Below, in pieces: positions 50,548 to 59,764 of a stretch of DNA of 64,000 nucleotides (its first letter is position 1; each line of letters opens with the position of its first letter). Location of the stretch: positions 3,476,556 through 3,540,555 of the forward strand of contig NZ_CM001558.1 in NCBI RefSeq assembly GCF_000281895.1. Direction: 5' to 3'. This DNA comes from Pseudomonas fluorescens Q2-87. Lineage in GTDB: Bacteria; Pseudomonadota; Gammaproteobacteria; Pseudomonadales; Pseudomonadaceae. The notes under the pieces are model-generated. The model had not been told where the DNA came from and did no database searches. It saw only the letters and a list, made by a program, of their open reading frames with translations. Position numbers and translations under genes: made by a program.

Positions 50548-51965
50548 CAGGCGTCCCGTGTCACGCGAAGGATTTCTTCAGGGGCCGTGGTGCCACTGCG
50601 GACCCAGCGCTCGCCATCCTCACGCATGCTGAACATGCCGGCCTGGCGGGCGGCGGCGCGCAGTGCCTGCTCCCCTGCCCCTTGGTGGATCAGCGCGCGG
50701 ATGTCGTCGTCGATGCAAAACAATTCATGGATGCCAGTGCGGCCGCTGTAGCCGGTCTGGTTACAGGTCGGGCAGCCAACAGGTCGCCAGGTGCCGGGCG
50801 TGGCCGGATCCGGCTGCTTGCACTGCGAGCACAACCTGCGCACCAGCCGCTGAGCCAGCACACCAAGCATCGACGAGGCCAGCAGGAACGGCTCGACGCC
50901 CATGTCGATCAAGCGGTTGACCGCCGACACCGCATCGTTGGTGTGCAGCGTGGCCAGCACCAAGTGCCCGGTAAGGGACGCCTGCACGGCAATTTGCGCC
51001 GTCTCCAGATCGCGGATTTCACCGATCATGATGATGTCCGGATCCTGGCGCAGGATCGCCCGCAACGCCAGGGCGAAGGTCATGTCGATCTTGGCGTTGA
51101 CCTGGATCTGGCTGATGCCCGGCAGATCGTATTCCACCGGGTCTTCCACCGTGAGGATGTTGTGGACGCTGGCGTCCAGCCGGGCCAGGGCGGCATACAG
51201 GCTGGTGGTCTTGCCGCTGCCCGTAGGACCGGTGACCAGGACGATGCCGTGGGGCTGGCGGATCAGGTGATCGAGCTTGCCCAGCACGTCCGGGTCCATG
51301 CCCAACGTTTCCAGTTGCAGGCGTCCGGCCTGCTTGTCCAACAGCCGCATCACCACCCGTTCGCCGTGGCCGGTGGGCACCGTGGAGACGCGGATATCGA
51401 TCGGTCGCCCGGCCACGCGCAGGGCGATGCGGCCGTCCTGGGGCAGGCGTTTTTCGGCGATGTCGAGCTGGGCCATGATCTTGATCCGCGACACCAGCGC
51501 CCCATGCAGGGCCTTGCGTGGCGAGACCACATCGCGCAGGGTGCCGTCGACGCGGTAGCGCACCACCGAATGGCTCTCGTAGGGCTCGATGTGGATGTCG
51601 CTGGCCTCGTCCCGCGCGGCCTGGGTCAGCAAGGCGTTGATCATGCGGATCACCGGCGCGCCGTCCTGGGTGTCCAGCAGGTCAGTGATCTCGGGGATGT
51701 CTTGCATGAGCCGGTCGAGATCGACTTCGTTTTCCGCCGCACCCACGACTGCGGCAGCGCTGCCGGTGTCGGCATAGGCGGTGTTGAGCAAGCCGTCGAG
51801 CTCCTCGTCGCGCACCCGCTCCAGTCGCACCTCGCCGAACTGACGGCGCACCTCACTGATGGACCAGCCAGGCGTGGAGGGACACACCATCAGCACCGCA
51901 CCGTCCTCGGCCTGCCGCAACACCAGGCGTTGGGCCTTGGCCCAGGCATATGGGAGGGTATTCAT
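50547..51965 (-). CDS. hxcR: Type II secretion ATPase GspE
   Basis: A 472-residue assembly ATPase. It has an N-terminal T2SSE_N region, then the core with Walker A GPTGSGKTTS, Asp box (LRAILRQDPDIIMIGEIRD), Walker B, and His box (ATLHTNDAVSAVNRL). A zinc-type CxxC pair of pairs follows (LCSQCKQ ... VGCPTCNQTGY). It powers pseudopilus assembly from the cytoplasmic face. The ATG at 51965 is chosen for AAGGGGAG at 8 nt; the frame is open much further upstream but overlaps hxcQ and has no domain there. Confidence 0.93.
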   Translation of the reverse strand: MNTLPYAWAKAQRLVLRQAEDGAVLMVCPSTPGWSISEVRRQFGEVRLERVRDEELDGLLNTAYADTGSAAAVVGAAENEVDLDRLMQDIPEITDLLDTQDGAPVIRMINALLTQAARDEASDIHIEPYESHSVVRYRVDGTLRDVVSPRKALHGALVSRIKIMAQLDIAEKRLPQDGRIALRVAGRPIDIRVSTVPTGHGERVVMRLLDKQAGRLQLETLGMDPDVLGKLDHLIRQPHGIVLVTGPTGSGKTTSLYAALARLDASVHNILTVEDPVEYDLPGISQIQVNAKIDMTFALALRAILRQDPDIIMIGEIRDLETAQIAVQASLTGHLVLATLHTNDAVSAVNRLIDMGVEPFLLASSMLGVLAQRLVRRLCSQCKQPDPATPGTWRPVGCPTCNQTGYSGRTGIHELFCIDDDIRALIHQGAGEQALRAAARQAGMFSMREDGERWVRSGTTAPEEILRVTRDA

Positions 51966-52000
51966 GGGCTCAACTCCCCTTCTACCGACCGACACGGTAT

Positions 52001-54367
52001 TCATTGTCCAACCGGCTCCGTTACAGGCACCGCCTTGATCGCCGCCCTGGGTGTTTGCAAGCTGACCGGTGCGGCGCCCGGGATCGCCCGGGCCGAGGCG
52101 GGTAGTTGCGGGGCTTGCATGTCCGGCATGGCCCAACTGCGCTCCGGTTGCAGCAGGCCCTGGGCGCGACGCATGAAGTCGTAGCGGTTGAGGGTGATGC
52201 CGCGTCCCGCCGCGGTGTCGCGGATGATGTACGGCCGCAGGAACACCATCAGGTTGGTCTTGGTGATCTGCCGGCGCTCGTTGCGAAACAGCGCACCGAT
52301 ACCGGGGAGGGTCGACAGCCACGGCACCGCGTCATTGCTCTGGCTGTAGCCATCCTGAAGCAACCCGCCAAGGACCATGATCTGCCCGTCGTCGAGCAGG
52401 ATGCTGGTGTCGATGGCGCGCTTGTTGGTGACGATCCCGGTGGTGCTCGAGGCGCGATTGTCGACGCTGCTGACCTCTTGGTAGATATCGAGCTTGACCG
52501 TACCGCCCTCGGAAATCTGCGGTCGGACATTGAGCTTCAAGCCGACCTCTTCGCGAGTCACCGTCTGGAACGGGTTGTTGCTGGTGCCGCCGCCACCGGT
52601 GACGTAGCTGCCACTGACAAAGGGAATGGTCTGGCCGACAAAAATGCTCGCCGCTTCATTGTCCAGGGTCAGCAGGTTCGGCGTCGACAACACGTTGGTG
52701 CCGCCCTTGCTCTTCAAGGCCCGGGCCAGGACCTTGAGGTCGAGGATCTTGCCGATACCGGGGATGTCCACGGTGCCGTTGACCAGGCCCAGGTTCAGCC
52801 CTTGGGGCAACACATCGATGCTGGTCTTGCCGTTGAGATTGAGTCCCGTGCCGCCGAGATTGACCCCACCGATCACCCCGTTGCCACCGAGATTGCCCGT
52901 CTGCCACTGCACGCCAAATTCGCTGGCGTCATCCTCGCCGACCTCTACGATCAAGCTCTCGATCACCACCTGGGCGCGACGTTGGTCCAGCAGGTCGATG
53001 ACTTCCCGCAGGTTGCGGTACAGCGGATCAGGCGCCGAAATCAGCAAGGTGTTGGTGGTGGCGTCGGCCTGGATGGTCACGCCGCCAGCGCTGAAGGCAG
53101 TGCCCTGTTCGTTTTTCGTCGAAGCGGAGGGTGTCCCGTTGCTGCCCTGGGCGTAGCCGGTGCTGGTGGTCGACGCACTGCCACTGGCGCTGGTACCGCC
53201 GGTGCCGTCGCCACTGCTGCTTTGCCCGCTCTGGCCATTGGTGTTGCCGCCCATGCCACTGAGCACCGAGCGCGAGTTGTCGTTGCCCTCGCCTTCGCTT
53301 TCCCCGGTGAGCAAACCGCGCAGGGCCTGGGCCAGTTTGCCGGCCTGGGCATTGCGCAGGTACACCACGTGCAGGTTGCTCGGGTTGTTCTGGGCATTGT
53401 CGAGCTTGTAGATCAGGTTGCGCGCCAGCTCCGTGCGCTCGGGGCTGCCAGCGCGGATGATGATGGAGTTGGAGCGCGGGTCGCCGATCACATTGATCTT
53501 CTGGGTCTGGTCGCCACCCTGGGTTTCCAGCAGGTCGGAAACCATCTGCGCGATGTCGACAGCGATGCCGTTGTGAATCGGTACCACGTCGGTGTCGATG
53601 GCGCTGGGGGTGTCGATGCCTTCGATGAGCTGCGCCACCCGCGACAGGTTCTCGGCGTAGTCCGTGACCACAATGGTGTTGTTGCCCGGGTAGGCGTTGA
53701 TCGGGTTGTTCGGCGAAACGATTGGGCGCAGCACCGGGATCAGGTTCACCGCGTTCTCGTATTGCAAGCGGAACGTGCGGGTCAGCATGCCGTTGCCGGC
53801 CGGTTTGTCGGCGCTGTAGATCGGCCCGCCGAGCAGCTTGGCGTCGGCCTCCGGCACCACCTGGGCGACGCCGCCGACATCCACCACGCTGAAGCCCTGC
53901 ATGCGCAGCGCGGCCAGCAGCATGTCGTAGGCCTGGTGAGCCGGAACCTGGCCTTCGGAGACCAGCGTCAGGTTGCCCTTGACGCGGGGGTCCACCAGAA
54001 ATTGCTGCCCGGTTGAACGGGACAGCGCTCGCACCACCGCCTGGATATCCGCCTCGACAAAATTGAGCGTTACCGGTTGATCGCCCAACGGCGTACGCGC
54101 CGGCGCAGGGTTGCGGGGCTCGCGGGCACGGGACGTGAGATCGACCTGATGCCTGGCGGGCGGTTTCTGCTCGCGCAGGGCCTGGGCACGCTGGCGGTCC
54201 AGCAACGCATCGCCGCTGCGCTGGGTGCCGCCCAACGGTATGCCCAGTTCACTGTCCACCAGCAACGGCGGCTGCGACGCGGGCGGCGTGTTGTTGCACG
54301 CACTCAAGGCCAACAGCAACAGCGGCGCAGCCTTGCGCCAATGACCCGGGAATCTGGACCCCTTCAT
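52001..54367 (-). CDS. hxcQ: Type II secretion secretin GspD, lipoprotein type
   Basis: A 788-residue outer-membrane secretin. It has a lipoprotein signal with lipobox LSAC (Cys24), the N0-N3 domains (N0 from about residue 96: VTLNFVEADIQAVVRALSRSTGQQFLVDP) and the C-terminal secretin barrel (KLNVRPQISEGGTVKLDIYQEVS ... MVFLRPYIIRD). HxcQ of P. aeruginosa is a self-piloting liposecretin, and the lipobox fits. Residues about 355-427 form an unusually long Gly/Ser/Thr-rich insertion inside the N3 region. The start overlaps the GspM stop by 4 bp. Confidence 0.93.
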   Translation of the reverse strand: MKGSRFPGHWRKAAPLLLLALSACNNTPPASQPPLLVDSELGIPLGGTQRSGDALLDRQRAQALREQKPPARHQVDLTSRAREPRNPAPARTPLGDQPVTLNFVEADIQAVVRALSRSTGQQFLVDPRVKGNLTLVSEGQVPAHQAYDMLLAALRMQGFSVVDVGGVAQVVPEADAKLLGGPIYSADKPAGNGMLTRTFRLQYENAVNLIPVLRPIVSPNNPINAYPGNNTIVVTDYAENLSRVAQLIEGIDTPSAIDTDVVPIHNGIAVDIAQMVSDLLETQGGDQTQKINVIGDPRSNSIIIRAGSPERTELARNLIYKLDNAQNNPSNLHVVYLRNAQAGKLAQALRGLLTGESEGEGNDNSRSVLSGMGGNTNGQSGQSSSGDGTGGTSASGSASTTSTGYAQGSNGTPSASTKNEQGTAFSAGGVTIQADATTNTLLISAPDPLYRNLREVIDLLDQRRAQVVIESLIVEVGEDDASEFGVQWQTGNLGGNGVIGGVNLGGTGLNLNGKTSIDVLPQGLNLGLVNGTVDIPGIGKILDLKVLARALKSKGGTNVLSTPNLLTLDNEAASIFVGQTIPFVSGSYVTGGGGTSNNPFQTVTREEVGLKLNVRPQISEGGTVKLDIYQEVSSVDNRASSTTGIVTNKRAIDTSILLDDGQIMVLGGLLQDGYSQSNDAVPWLSTLPGIGALFRNERRQITKTNLMVFLRPYIIRDTAAGRGITLNRYDFMRRAQGLLQPERSWAMPDMQAPQLPASARAIPGAAPVSLQTPRAAIKAVPVTEPVGQ

Positions 54368-54924
54368 GAAGCTTCCTTAGCGCTTTGCGCCTGATCCATG
54401 CGAACGGTTCCGGACAGTGTGCCGGGGGTGTTGTCAGGAGCGGTCGGGGCTGTGCGTAGCAAGCGGGCCTCGATCACTTCCAGGGAAAACTGCCGAGGGT
54501 TGCCCAGCAGCCAGCCGATCACTGCCTCCGCCGGGGCATCTTGAAAGGACAATTGCCAAGCGTGGGAGGCATCGGCGCCAAGGGTCTGCAACTGGTAGTG
54601 CTCACTCAACCCGCTGGCGTCCAGGGATTGGCGCAGAGCCGCTTCAAGAGGCTGGCCCTGGGCAGCGCCGCCGACATCGCGCAACAGCACTTCGAGGGCT
54701 TCGGTTTGCGAGCGCAGCTTCGGGGTTTCGGCTTGCCAATAGGCGATGGTCTTCAGCGCAGGCTGGATCAACGCCAGCCAGACCAGGCCACCGCCCAGCA
54801 CCAGTGCCGCCACGGACACGGCACGTTGTTCGCGCACGGCCAGCCCCTGCCAGAATGTCCGGCAGCGAGTACGCCAGGCCCGCCAACGCAGCCGCGCCAG
54901 TGCCAGGGATTGCTTATTCATCAT
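54364..54924 (-). CDS. hxcZ: Type II secretion protein GspM
   Basis: A 186-residue inner-membrane protein with a basic cytoplasmic N-terminus, one membrane segment (about residues 33-55; AVSVAALVLGGGLVWLALIQPAL) and a periplasmic ferredoxin-like domain, typical of GspM. It overlaps both the GspL end (11 bp) and the secretin start (4 bp). Either of two adjacent ATG codons (54924, 54921) could be used. It joins GspL in the inner-membrane platform. Confidence 0.83.
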   Translation of the reverse strand: MMNKQSLALARLRWRAWRTRCRTFWQGLAVREQRAVSVAALVLGGGLVWLALIQPALKTIAYWQAETPKLRSQTEALEVLLRDVGGAAQGQPLEAALRQSLDASGLSEHYQLQTLGADASHAWQLSFQDAPAEAVIGWLLGNPRQFSLEVIEARLLRTAPTAPDNTPGTLSGTVRMDQAQSAKEAS

Positions 54925-56095
54925 CGGCGTCCGCAGTGGAGTCGGGGTTGTCCTCAGTGCCTTGGCCGGCCGGGGCCACACGCAGGGTCCAGCCCTGGTC
55001 GATGGCGGCGACGTCGATGCCAGCCTGGGCCAGGGCGGTTTTCCAGTCATCGGTGGCGGTCGTTTTCGGCGCTTGCGCGATTACGCTCAGGTGCAACTCG
55101 CCGTTCTCGAATACCAGCGCCTGCACGTTGCCGCTCATGAACGGCATGGCGCTGCCTGCCTGTTGCACCAGGTTGGCGAAGCGTTGGCCCGGGTCGGTCG
55201 CCGTAGCGCCCTGGCGAACCGCGATTTGCTGGCGCGCCTGTTGCAGCGGGTTGAGAATCACCGGCAACTCGGGAAACACCTGCTTCACCCGCTGGACCAT
55301 CTGCATCTTCAGCCGCTGACCCTGCGCCGCTTCCCGGGCGGCGTAGAGGTTCAGCCCGACCACCCACACCGCCAGCGCCACAGCGCAGATCGCCACAGCG
55401 CGGCCCCAGCCACCACGCTCGGCTGCGTTACGTGACAGGCCGGCATGCAAGCCCCAGCCCGGCGCAGAACCGGTCCAACGCTGGGGGGCGGCCAAGGTGT
55501 CGACCGACGCGTGGGGCGGCGAATCTCCCAGCCAGTGCAGCCCCGCCTGCGCTTCCATCAGCCATTCGGCCAACGCCTCTTCCTGCAGCGGCTGGACCAC
55601 GGCGTGCTGCAAGTCATGACGCACCAGCAGGTGGTCATCCTCGACGCAGGCCACCGGCCCCGACAGCACGGGCAAGGCGTAGGCCGCCGGATAAAGGCCA
55701 CGCAGTTTCAACCCGGCCTGATGCAGCAGCCCGGCCAACCTGGCGAGCGATTCACGGTCCAGCCAGGCGACCTGTACCTGCCCGTCAATCCCGCGTGGAC
55801 TGTGGGCCACCTGCATGCGTTCGCTGGCACCGAGCATCAGGGCCTGGGCGGCGCACGCTACTGCGGCGGTGATCTTCGCTGGTGGCAACGGCGGCAGCTC
55901 CACGCGGGCCAACAGGCTGTCTCGGGGATGTAGAAAACATTCCACCGCAAGGCTCTTGGCGCCCCTGCCCAGGGCCCCGATTTGACTGACCCCTTGTTCG
56001 CGCACCTGGCCCTGGCGATCGAGCCAGGCAAACGCCACCGGAGTGTCGAGACTCAGGCCGGCAAGAGGCGCCAGCCCAATCCGCAAGCGCGTCAT
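54914..56095 (-). CDS. hxcY: Type II secretion protein GspL
   Basis: A 393-residue bitopic protein. The cytoplasmic actin-like part (about residues 1-250) binds the ATPase, a membrane segment follows (about 256-277; AVAICAVALAVWVVGLNLYAA), and a periplasmic ferredoxin-like domain ends it. The ATG overlaps the GspK stop (ATGA). The acidic C-terminal tail (DNPDSTADADDE) is unusual. The longer open frame upstream overlaps hxcX and is not coding there. Confidence 0.85.
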   Translation of the reverse strand: MTRLRIGLAPLAGLSLDTPVAFAWLDRQGQVREQGVSQIGALGRGAKSLAVECFLHPRDSLLARVELPPLPPAKITAAVACAAQALMLGASERMQVAHSPRGIDGQVQVAWLDRESLARLAGLLHQAGLKLRGLYPAAYALPVLSGPVACVEDDHLLVRHDLQHAVVQPLQEEALAEWLMEAQAGLHWLGDSPPHASVDTLAAPQRWTGSAPGWGLHAGLSRNAAERGGWGRAVAICAVALAVWVVGLNLYAAREAAQGQRLKMQMVQRVKQVFPELPVILNPLQQARQQIAVRQGATATDPGQRFANLVQQAGSAMPFMSGNVQALVFENGELHLSVIAQAPKTTATDDWKTALAQAGIDVAAIDQGWTLRVAPAGQGTEDNPDSTADADDE

Positions 56096-57078
56096 ACGCC
56101 CACCCTTGACCAGATCACCTGGGGCAAATGGTCCGGACTGCGTTGCAGCAACGCGTCCAGTTCGACCCGTCGTTGTCCGCTGCGCGCCTGGCCCCGCAGG
56201 CGGAACCAGTCGCTGGTGATGCCGACCCTGACGGCGCTGATCTCCAGCTCCGGCATGCGCAGGCGATTGACGAAATCCCCTCGGTTGATGAACCAGTGAC
56301 CACCCTCGCGCTCCCTGACCAGCGCCTCGGCCCGTTGCAGCGACAGCCCGGGCACGTAAGCCGCAAGCACCGGCGCACTGGCCGTGTTGCCATTGAGCCA
56401 GGTATTGGCCGGCAGGATCGTCACGTAAGGCGCCAATGTCTCCAGCACCTGCGATGTGACGCCCTTCACGCTGCGCAAGTCTTGCAGCGTGCGGAGCATG
56501 GGCCGCGTCGGCGCCTGGGGCGTGTTGGCGGCGTCGGGCGAAGTGTCCCGACCGCTGACAAACGTGCGGCTCACCGCAGCCTTGGGCGCCTGCTGCGGGT
56601 CCGATAATCGCGGATAAGCCTCGACCACCCGTTCGACAATGCGCTCGCGAACCGTCGCGGCAACGCCAAGCTGCTGGCACAACCGTTCGAACGCCCGCCG
56701 CTGTTCTTCATCCACGCGCTCCTCGGCGACGAGGTTGCGCAGGTTGAACTTGCCCTGTTCGTCTTCCAACTGGCCTTCGAATGGCGTGTCGATCTGGCCC
56801 GAACCGGGCATGACGATAGGCCTGGCCCAGGGCTGGCCAAGGCGCGTCAGCGGATCACGCTGGCGGGCCTCCCAGAGCAACTGGCGGCTGAGCTGCAAAC
56901 CGCCTTGCAACCGTCCTGTCCCCTGGACACGCAACTGCTCGGCTTCCAGGCTGCGGGTGAACAGGGTCTGGCGGGTCAGCATGCCGCCGGCGATCACCGC
57001 CACCACGGCGGCGATGAGCAAGGCACTGATCACCGCCATGCCGCGCTGCTTCGCCGCGAGGGGCGAATCCGTTCGCAT
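56092..57078 (-). CDS. hxcX: Type II secretion minor pseudopilin GspK
   Basis: A 328-residue large minor pseudopilin. The N-terminal helix follows a short leader (QRGMAVISALLIAAVVAVIAGG; here GM replaces the usual GF/GVAL start). It then has the GspK helical insertion (about residues 110-230; KFNLRNLV, SVKGVTSQVLETLAPYVTILP) and a C-terminal pilin fold. It caps the pseudopilus tip with GspI and GspJ. The ATG at 57078 has AAGGG upstream; a GTG one codon earlier is possible. Confidence 0.9.
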   Translation of the reverse strand: MRTDSPLAAKQRGMAVISALLIAAVVAVIAGGMLTRQTLFTRSLEAEQLRVQGTGRLQGGLQLSRQLLWEARQRDPLTRLGQPWARPIVMPGSGQIDTPFEGQLEDEQGKFNLRNLVAEERVDEEQRRAFERLCQQLGVAATVRERIVERVVEAYPRLSDPQQAPKAAVSRTFVSGRDTSPDAANTPQAPTRPMLRTLQDLRSVKGVTSQVLETLAPYVTILPANTWLNGNTASAPVLAAYVPGLSLQRAEALVREREGGHWFINRGDFVNRLRMPELEISAVRVGITSDWFRLRGQARSGQRRVELDALLQRSPDHLPQVIWSRVGV

Positions 57079-57086
57079 CACGGCCC

Positions 57087-57536
57087 TTACAACTGCCAGG
57101 AGCCAATGTCGGCGTTTACGCCGTCGCCGTCAGGTTGGCCGTCGGCCCCCAGGGAAAAGATATCGACTTCACCGTTGGCGCCGGGGTTGAGGTAGTGATA
57201 GGCGCGTCCCCAAGGGTCGTTCGGCAGGCGCTCCAGGTATGAACGCCAGGTGCCGCTTTTCGCATCGGCGGGTTTTTCCACCAGCACCTTGAGCCCCTGG
57301 TTCATGCTCGGGTAACTGCCGTGGTCCAGCCGATACAACTTCAAGGCTTGCATGAGGCCGCCGATGTCCTGTTTCGCCGCCGTCGCTCGCGCCTGATCTG
57401 GACGGTCCAACACCTTGGGCACCACCATCGCCGCCAGGATGCCCAGGATGACCACCACGACCATGATTTCTATCAGGGTGAAGCCCCCCTGCCCGCGTGG
57501 GCCTTGGGGACGGGCGTTGTAACGGGCGATCTGCAT
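57087..57536 (-). CDS. hxcT: Type II secretion major pseudopilin GspG
   Basis: A 149-residue major pseudopilin. The prepilin site is GQGG-FTLIEIMVVVVILGIL with the conserved Glu at +5, and the C-terminal calcium-loop region has the usual pattern (LPNDPWGRAYHYLNPG ... DIFSLGADGQPDG). It builds the pseudopilus shaft. The ATG at 57536 follows AAGGAC; the longer frame upstream has no leader-like sequence. It is the first gene of the leftward hxcT-X-Y-Z-Q-R-S operon, facing hxcV across 150 bp that should hold both promoters. Confidence 0.94.
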   Translation of the reverse strand: MQIARYNARPQGPRGQGGFTLIEIMVVVVILGILAAMVVPKVLDRPDQARATAAKQDIGGLMQALKLYRLDHGSYPSMNQGLKVLVEKPADAKSGTWRSYLERLPNDPWGRAYHYLNPGANGEVDIFSLGADGQPDGDGVNADIGSWQL

Positions 57537-57686
57537 CTCGACGGTCCTTCGCTGGATTCGATTCGAGGCGCAGTGTTGCAAGAAAATATGTCAGTGATAT
57601 TGAAATTGCTCAGGAGCTTGCGTCGTCAATCGGTCACGAACGCCGGCTAGCCTTGGGGGCTGCTTTCGCCCCACGAGCCCGCGCCC

Positions 57687-58061
57687 ATGCCTCGCCCTGC
57701 TGCCCAAGCCGGATTCACCTTGATCGAAGTGCTGGTGGCCCTGGCGATCATCGCCGTGGCCATGTCGGCCGCCGTGCGCGTGGCCGCGGTGATGACCCAG
57801 AGCAACGGCCTGCTCCGGGACAAAGCCATCGCGTTGCTGGCAGCCCGCAGCCAACTGGCGCAGTTGCGCCTGGAAAGACGGTTTACCCAGGGCTCGAAAG
57901 TTTTCGAATGCGACCAGGGACGCTTGCTGTTGCGGTGCGAACAGCATCTGCGCACGACGGAAAATGGCCGGCTGCTAGAGGTTGAATTGACCGTCTCGGA
58001 TCGCAGCCGCGAAGCGCCGCCGCTGGCCCGGTTGGAGACGTTGGTCAGTCAAGAAAAATAA
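57687..58061 (+). CDS. hxcV: Type II secretion minor pseudopilin GspI
   Basis: A 124-residue minor pseudopilin with a short prepilin leader (MPRPAAQAG) and FTLIEVLVALAIIAVAMSA, followed by the GspI-type fold (RSQLAQLRLERRF, then a cysteine pair FECDQGRLLLRCEQ). It is rightward, divergent from hxcT and convergent with hxcP. It forms part of the tip complex with GspJ and GspK. Confidence 0.9.
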   Translation: MPRPAAQAGFTLIEVLVALAIIAVAMSAAVRVAAVMTQSNGLLRDKAIALLAARSQLAQLRLERRFTQGSKVFECDQGRLLLRCEQHLRTTENGRLLEVELTVSDRSREAPPLARLETLVSQEK

Positions 58062-58085
58062 AAGTAACCACCATCCTTGAGGCTC

Positions 58086-58517
58086 TCAGGGCCGTGTCAG
58101 CGAAGGCAAGCTCACCGAATCCGGCAGCCGGGCGAGGACCAGGCGGGTTCGTTCGTTGCCACGCTCGATCACCACGGCCTGCGCCTCGATCGATACCAGC
58201 CGCACCCCTTGGGCGATCCGTTCTCCTGCCAGGAAACTGCGCGGCGGCCCGTCGTTGAGGCTGAGGATCGCCACGGCGGCGCGGGTGCCGGCCATTACGC
58301 CGCTGACCTTGATGTCTACCGGTGCCGGCTGGTTGGAAAACCACTGCAACGCCGGGTTATCGGAGCGCTCGGCCAGGCGCTGCGAAGCGACATCCGGTGT
58401 ACGGGACTCAGCCGATGTCATTAGCAGTGAAGACCAGGTCGCCACCCCGGCCAACGCCGCCACCAGGCCCACGACCTGGACGATCTGCGCCGGGGATACC
58501 CGCTCGATGAACACCAT
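58086..58517 (-). CDS. hxcP: Type II secretion protein GspC, short form
   Basis: A 143-residue inner-membrane protein. One N-terminal membrane segment (about residues 12-34) is followed by a homology-region domain (VDIKVSGVMAGTRAAVAILSLNDGPPRSFLAGERIAQGVRLVSI), typical of GspC, which links the platform to the secretin. It ends after the HR domain with no PDZ domain. It is the only leftward gene between hxcV and hxcU, convergent with the first and divergent from the second. P. aeruginosa HxcP is likewise short. Confidence 0.85.
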   Translation of the reverse strand: MVFIERVSPAQIVQVVGLVAALAGVATWSSLLMTSAESRTPDVASQRLAERSDNPALQWFSNQPAPVDIKVSGVMAGTRAAVAILSLNDGPPRSFLAGERIAQGVRLVSIEAQAVVIERGNERTRLVLARLPDSVSLPSLTRP

Positions 58518-58576
58518 GGCCCGACTCTCCTTTTCTGGTTCCGGCCCCCAGGGTACCCGTCAATTCTCTCCGTTTT

Positions 58577-58594
58577 ATTTCACACGCTTATCAT
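58577..58594 (+). promoter_or_regulatory. Weak Pho-box candidate before hxcU
   Basis: ATTTCAC-ACGC-TTATCAT (9 of 14 fixed positions) is followed after 10 nt by CAGGAT. The same 10-nt spacing and the same hexamer follow the better box before vreA, and the distance to the start codon is alike (41 and 43 bp). Confidence 0.38.
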
Positions 58595-58634
58595 CTTCGC
58601 CGTGCAGGATGGCCTGGACGCAAAGGAGCGCGCT

Positions 58635-59087
58635 ATGGCCCGGGCCCGGCAACACGGTTTCACCCTGATCGAATTGATGGTGGTACTGGTGATCATCGGC
58701 ATCGCCAGCGCCGCCGTGAGCTTGAGCATCAAGCCCGACCCGCTGAAACTGTTGCGCCAGGACGCCGAACGACTGGTGCAGCTGTTGCAACTGGCACAGA
58801 CCGAAGCCCGCACCGACGGCCGGGCGATTACCTGGCGCTGGGATGCCAAAGGGTTCGGCTTCAGTCGCCGTGCCGATCAGGGGACGGGACTGGATCGTTT
58901 CAAGGACGACCCGCAGCTGCATTCACGTCGCTGGCAGAGCCCGACGATGCAGGTTCGCGTGGAGCCTGGGCAGCGGGTCGTGTTGAGTGCCGAATGGATC
59001 GGCGAGCCTTTGCAAATCCGACTTTCGGACGGTCAGAACAGCCTCAATGTGCAACGCAGCGCCGCCGGACGGGTGCAGGTCCAATGA
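58635..59087 (+). CDS. hxcU: Type II secretion minor pseudopilin GspH
   Basis: A 150-residue minor pseudopilin with a short leader (MARARQHG) and FTLIELMVVLVIIGIASAAV, then a GspH-type domain (DAERLVQLLQLAQTEARTDGRAITWRW). The ATG at 58635 has AAGGAG 8 nt upstream; an earlier in-frame ATG (58602) would lengthen the leader without a good site. Its stop overlaps the hxcW start (ATGA). Confidence 0.9.
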   Translation: MARARQHGFTLIELMVVLVIIGIASAAVSLSIKPDPLKLLRQDAERLVQLLQLAQTEARTDGRAITWRWDAKGFGFSRRADQGTGLDRFKDDPQLHSRRWQSPTMQVRVEPGQRVVLSAEWIGEPLQIRLSDGQNSLNVQRSAAGRVQVQ

Positions 59088-59695
59088 GCGCCCGGCAGAC
59101 AGGCTTCACCTTGCTTGAAGTCATGGTGGCTATTTTGCTGATGGCGGTGGTCAGCCTGATTGCCTGGCGCGGGTTGGACAGCGTCACCCGCGCCGACAGC
59201 CACTTGCAGGCCAGCACCGAGCAGACCGAAGCCTTGCTGCGGGTGTTGAACCAACTGGAGCGCGACGTGGCCCTGCGCGCCAGTACCGAGCTGAGCGAAC
59301 CGGCAAAACCCGGCGTCGACGACGCGCCCTCCACAGCCCCGCCCGCCCTTACGGTGCGCAGCGCCGAAGGCCGGGGGTTTCGCCTGGACGTAATCCGGGT
59401 GGGGGCGACACGGGAAGGCGAGTTGCAACGGGTACGCTGGTGGCTGAAGGGCGACACTCTGTACCGTGCCCAGGGCCAGGCCCGCGACCGTTATCCATTG
59501 CCTGCGCCTGGTCCAGGGGTGGCCGTGCTCAACGACGTCAATGACGCCGCGCTGCGGTTCTGGGACAAGGAAAAAGGCTGGCGCAAGCTCAGTGGCAATC
59601 GCCAGGAGAATCCGGCAGGCCTCGAAATCAGCCTGACCCGCCAGACACCCCAGGGCACCGAAAAATACCGGCAAGTGCTGGGGCCGTTGGAATAA
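59084..59695 (+). CDS. hxcW: Type II secretion minor pseudopilin GspJ
   Basis: A 203-residue minor pseudopilin with leader MSARQTG and FTLLEVMVAILLMAVVSLIAWRGLDSV, the usual GspJ helix, and a C-terminal GspJ domain (LRFWDKEKGWRKLSGN). Overlap with hxcU by 4 bp shows co-translation. It converges with vreR; the 245-bp gap holds REP elements only. Confidence 0.92.
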   Translation: MSARQTGFTLLEVMVAILLMAVVSLIAWRGLDSVTRADSHLQASTEQTEALLRVLNQLERDVALRASTELSEPAKPGVDDAPSTAPPALTVRSAEGRGFRLDVIRVGATREGELQRVRWWLKGDTLYRAQGQARDRYPLPAPGPGVAVLNDVNDAALRFWDKEKGWRKLSGNRQENPAGLEISLTRQTPQGTEKYRQVLGPLE

Positions 59696-59764
59696 GTCGA
59701 ACCGACATAGCGCCAGCAGGAAGGCCCGAGGCGGGCCTCATATCCGAGAACATGCACAAACCCA

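Noticed and set aside
52106..54016. A 636-codon rightward open frame opposite the secretin gene
   Set aside because: Antisense shadow; the secretin reading has lipobox, N domains and barrel.
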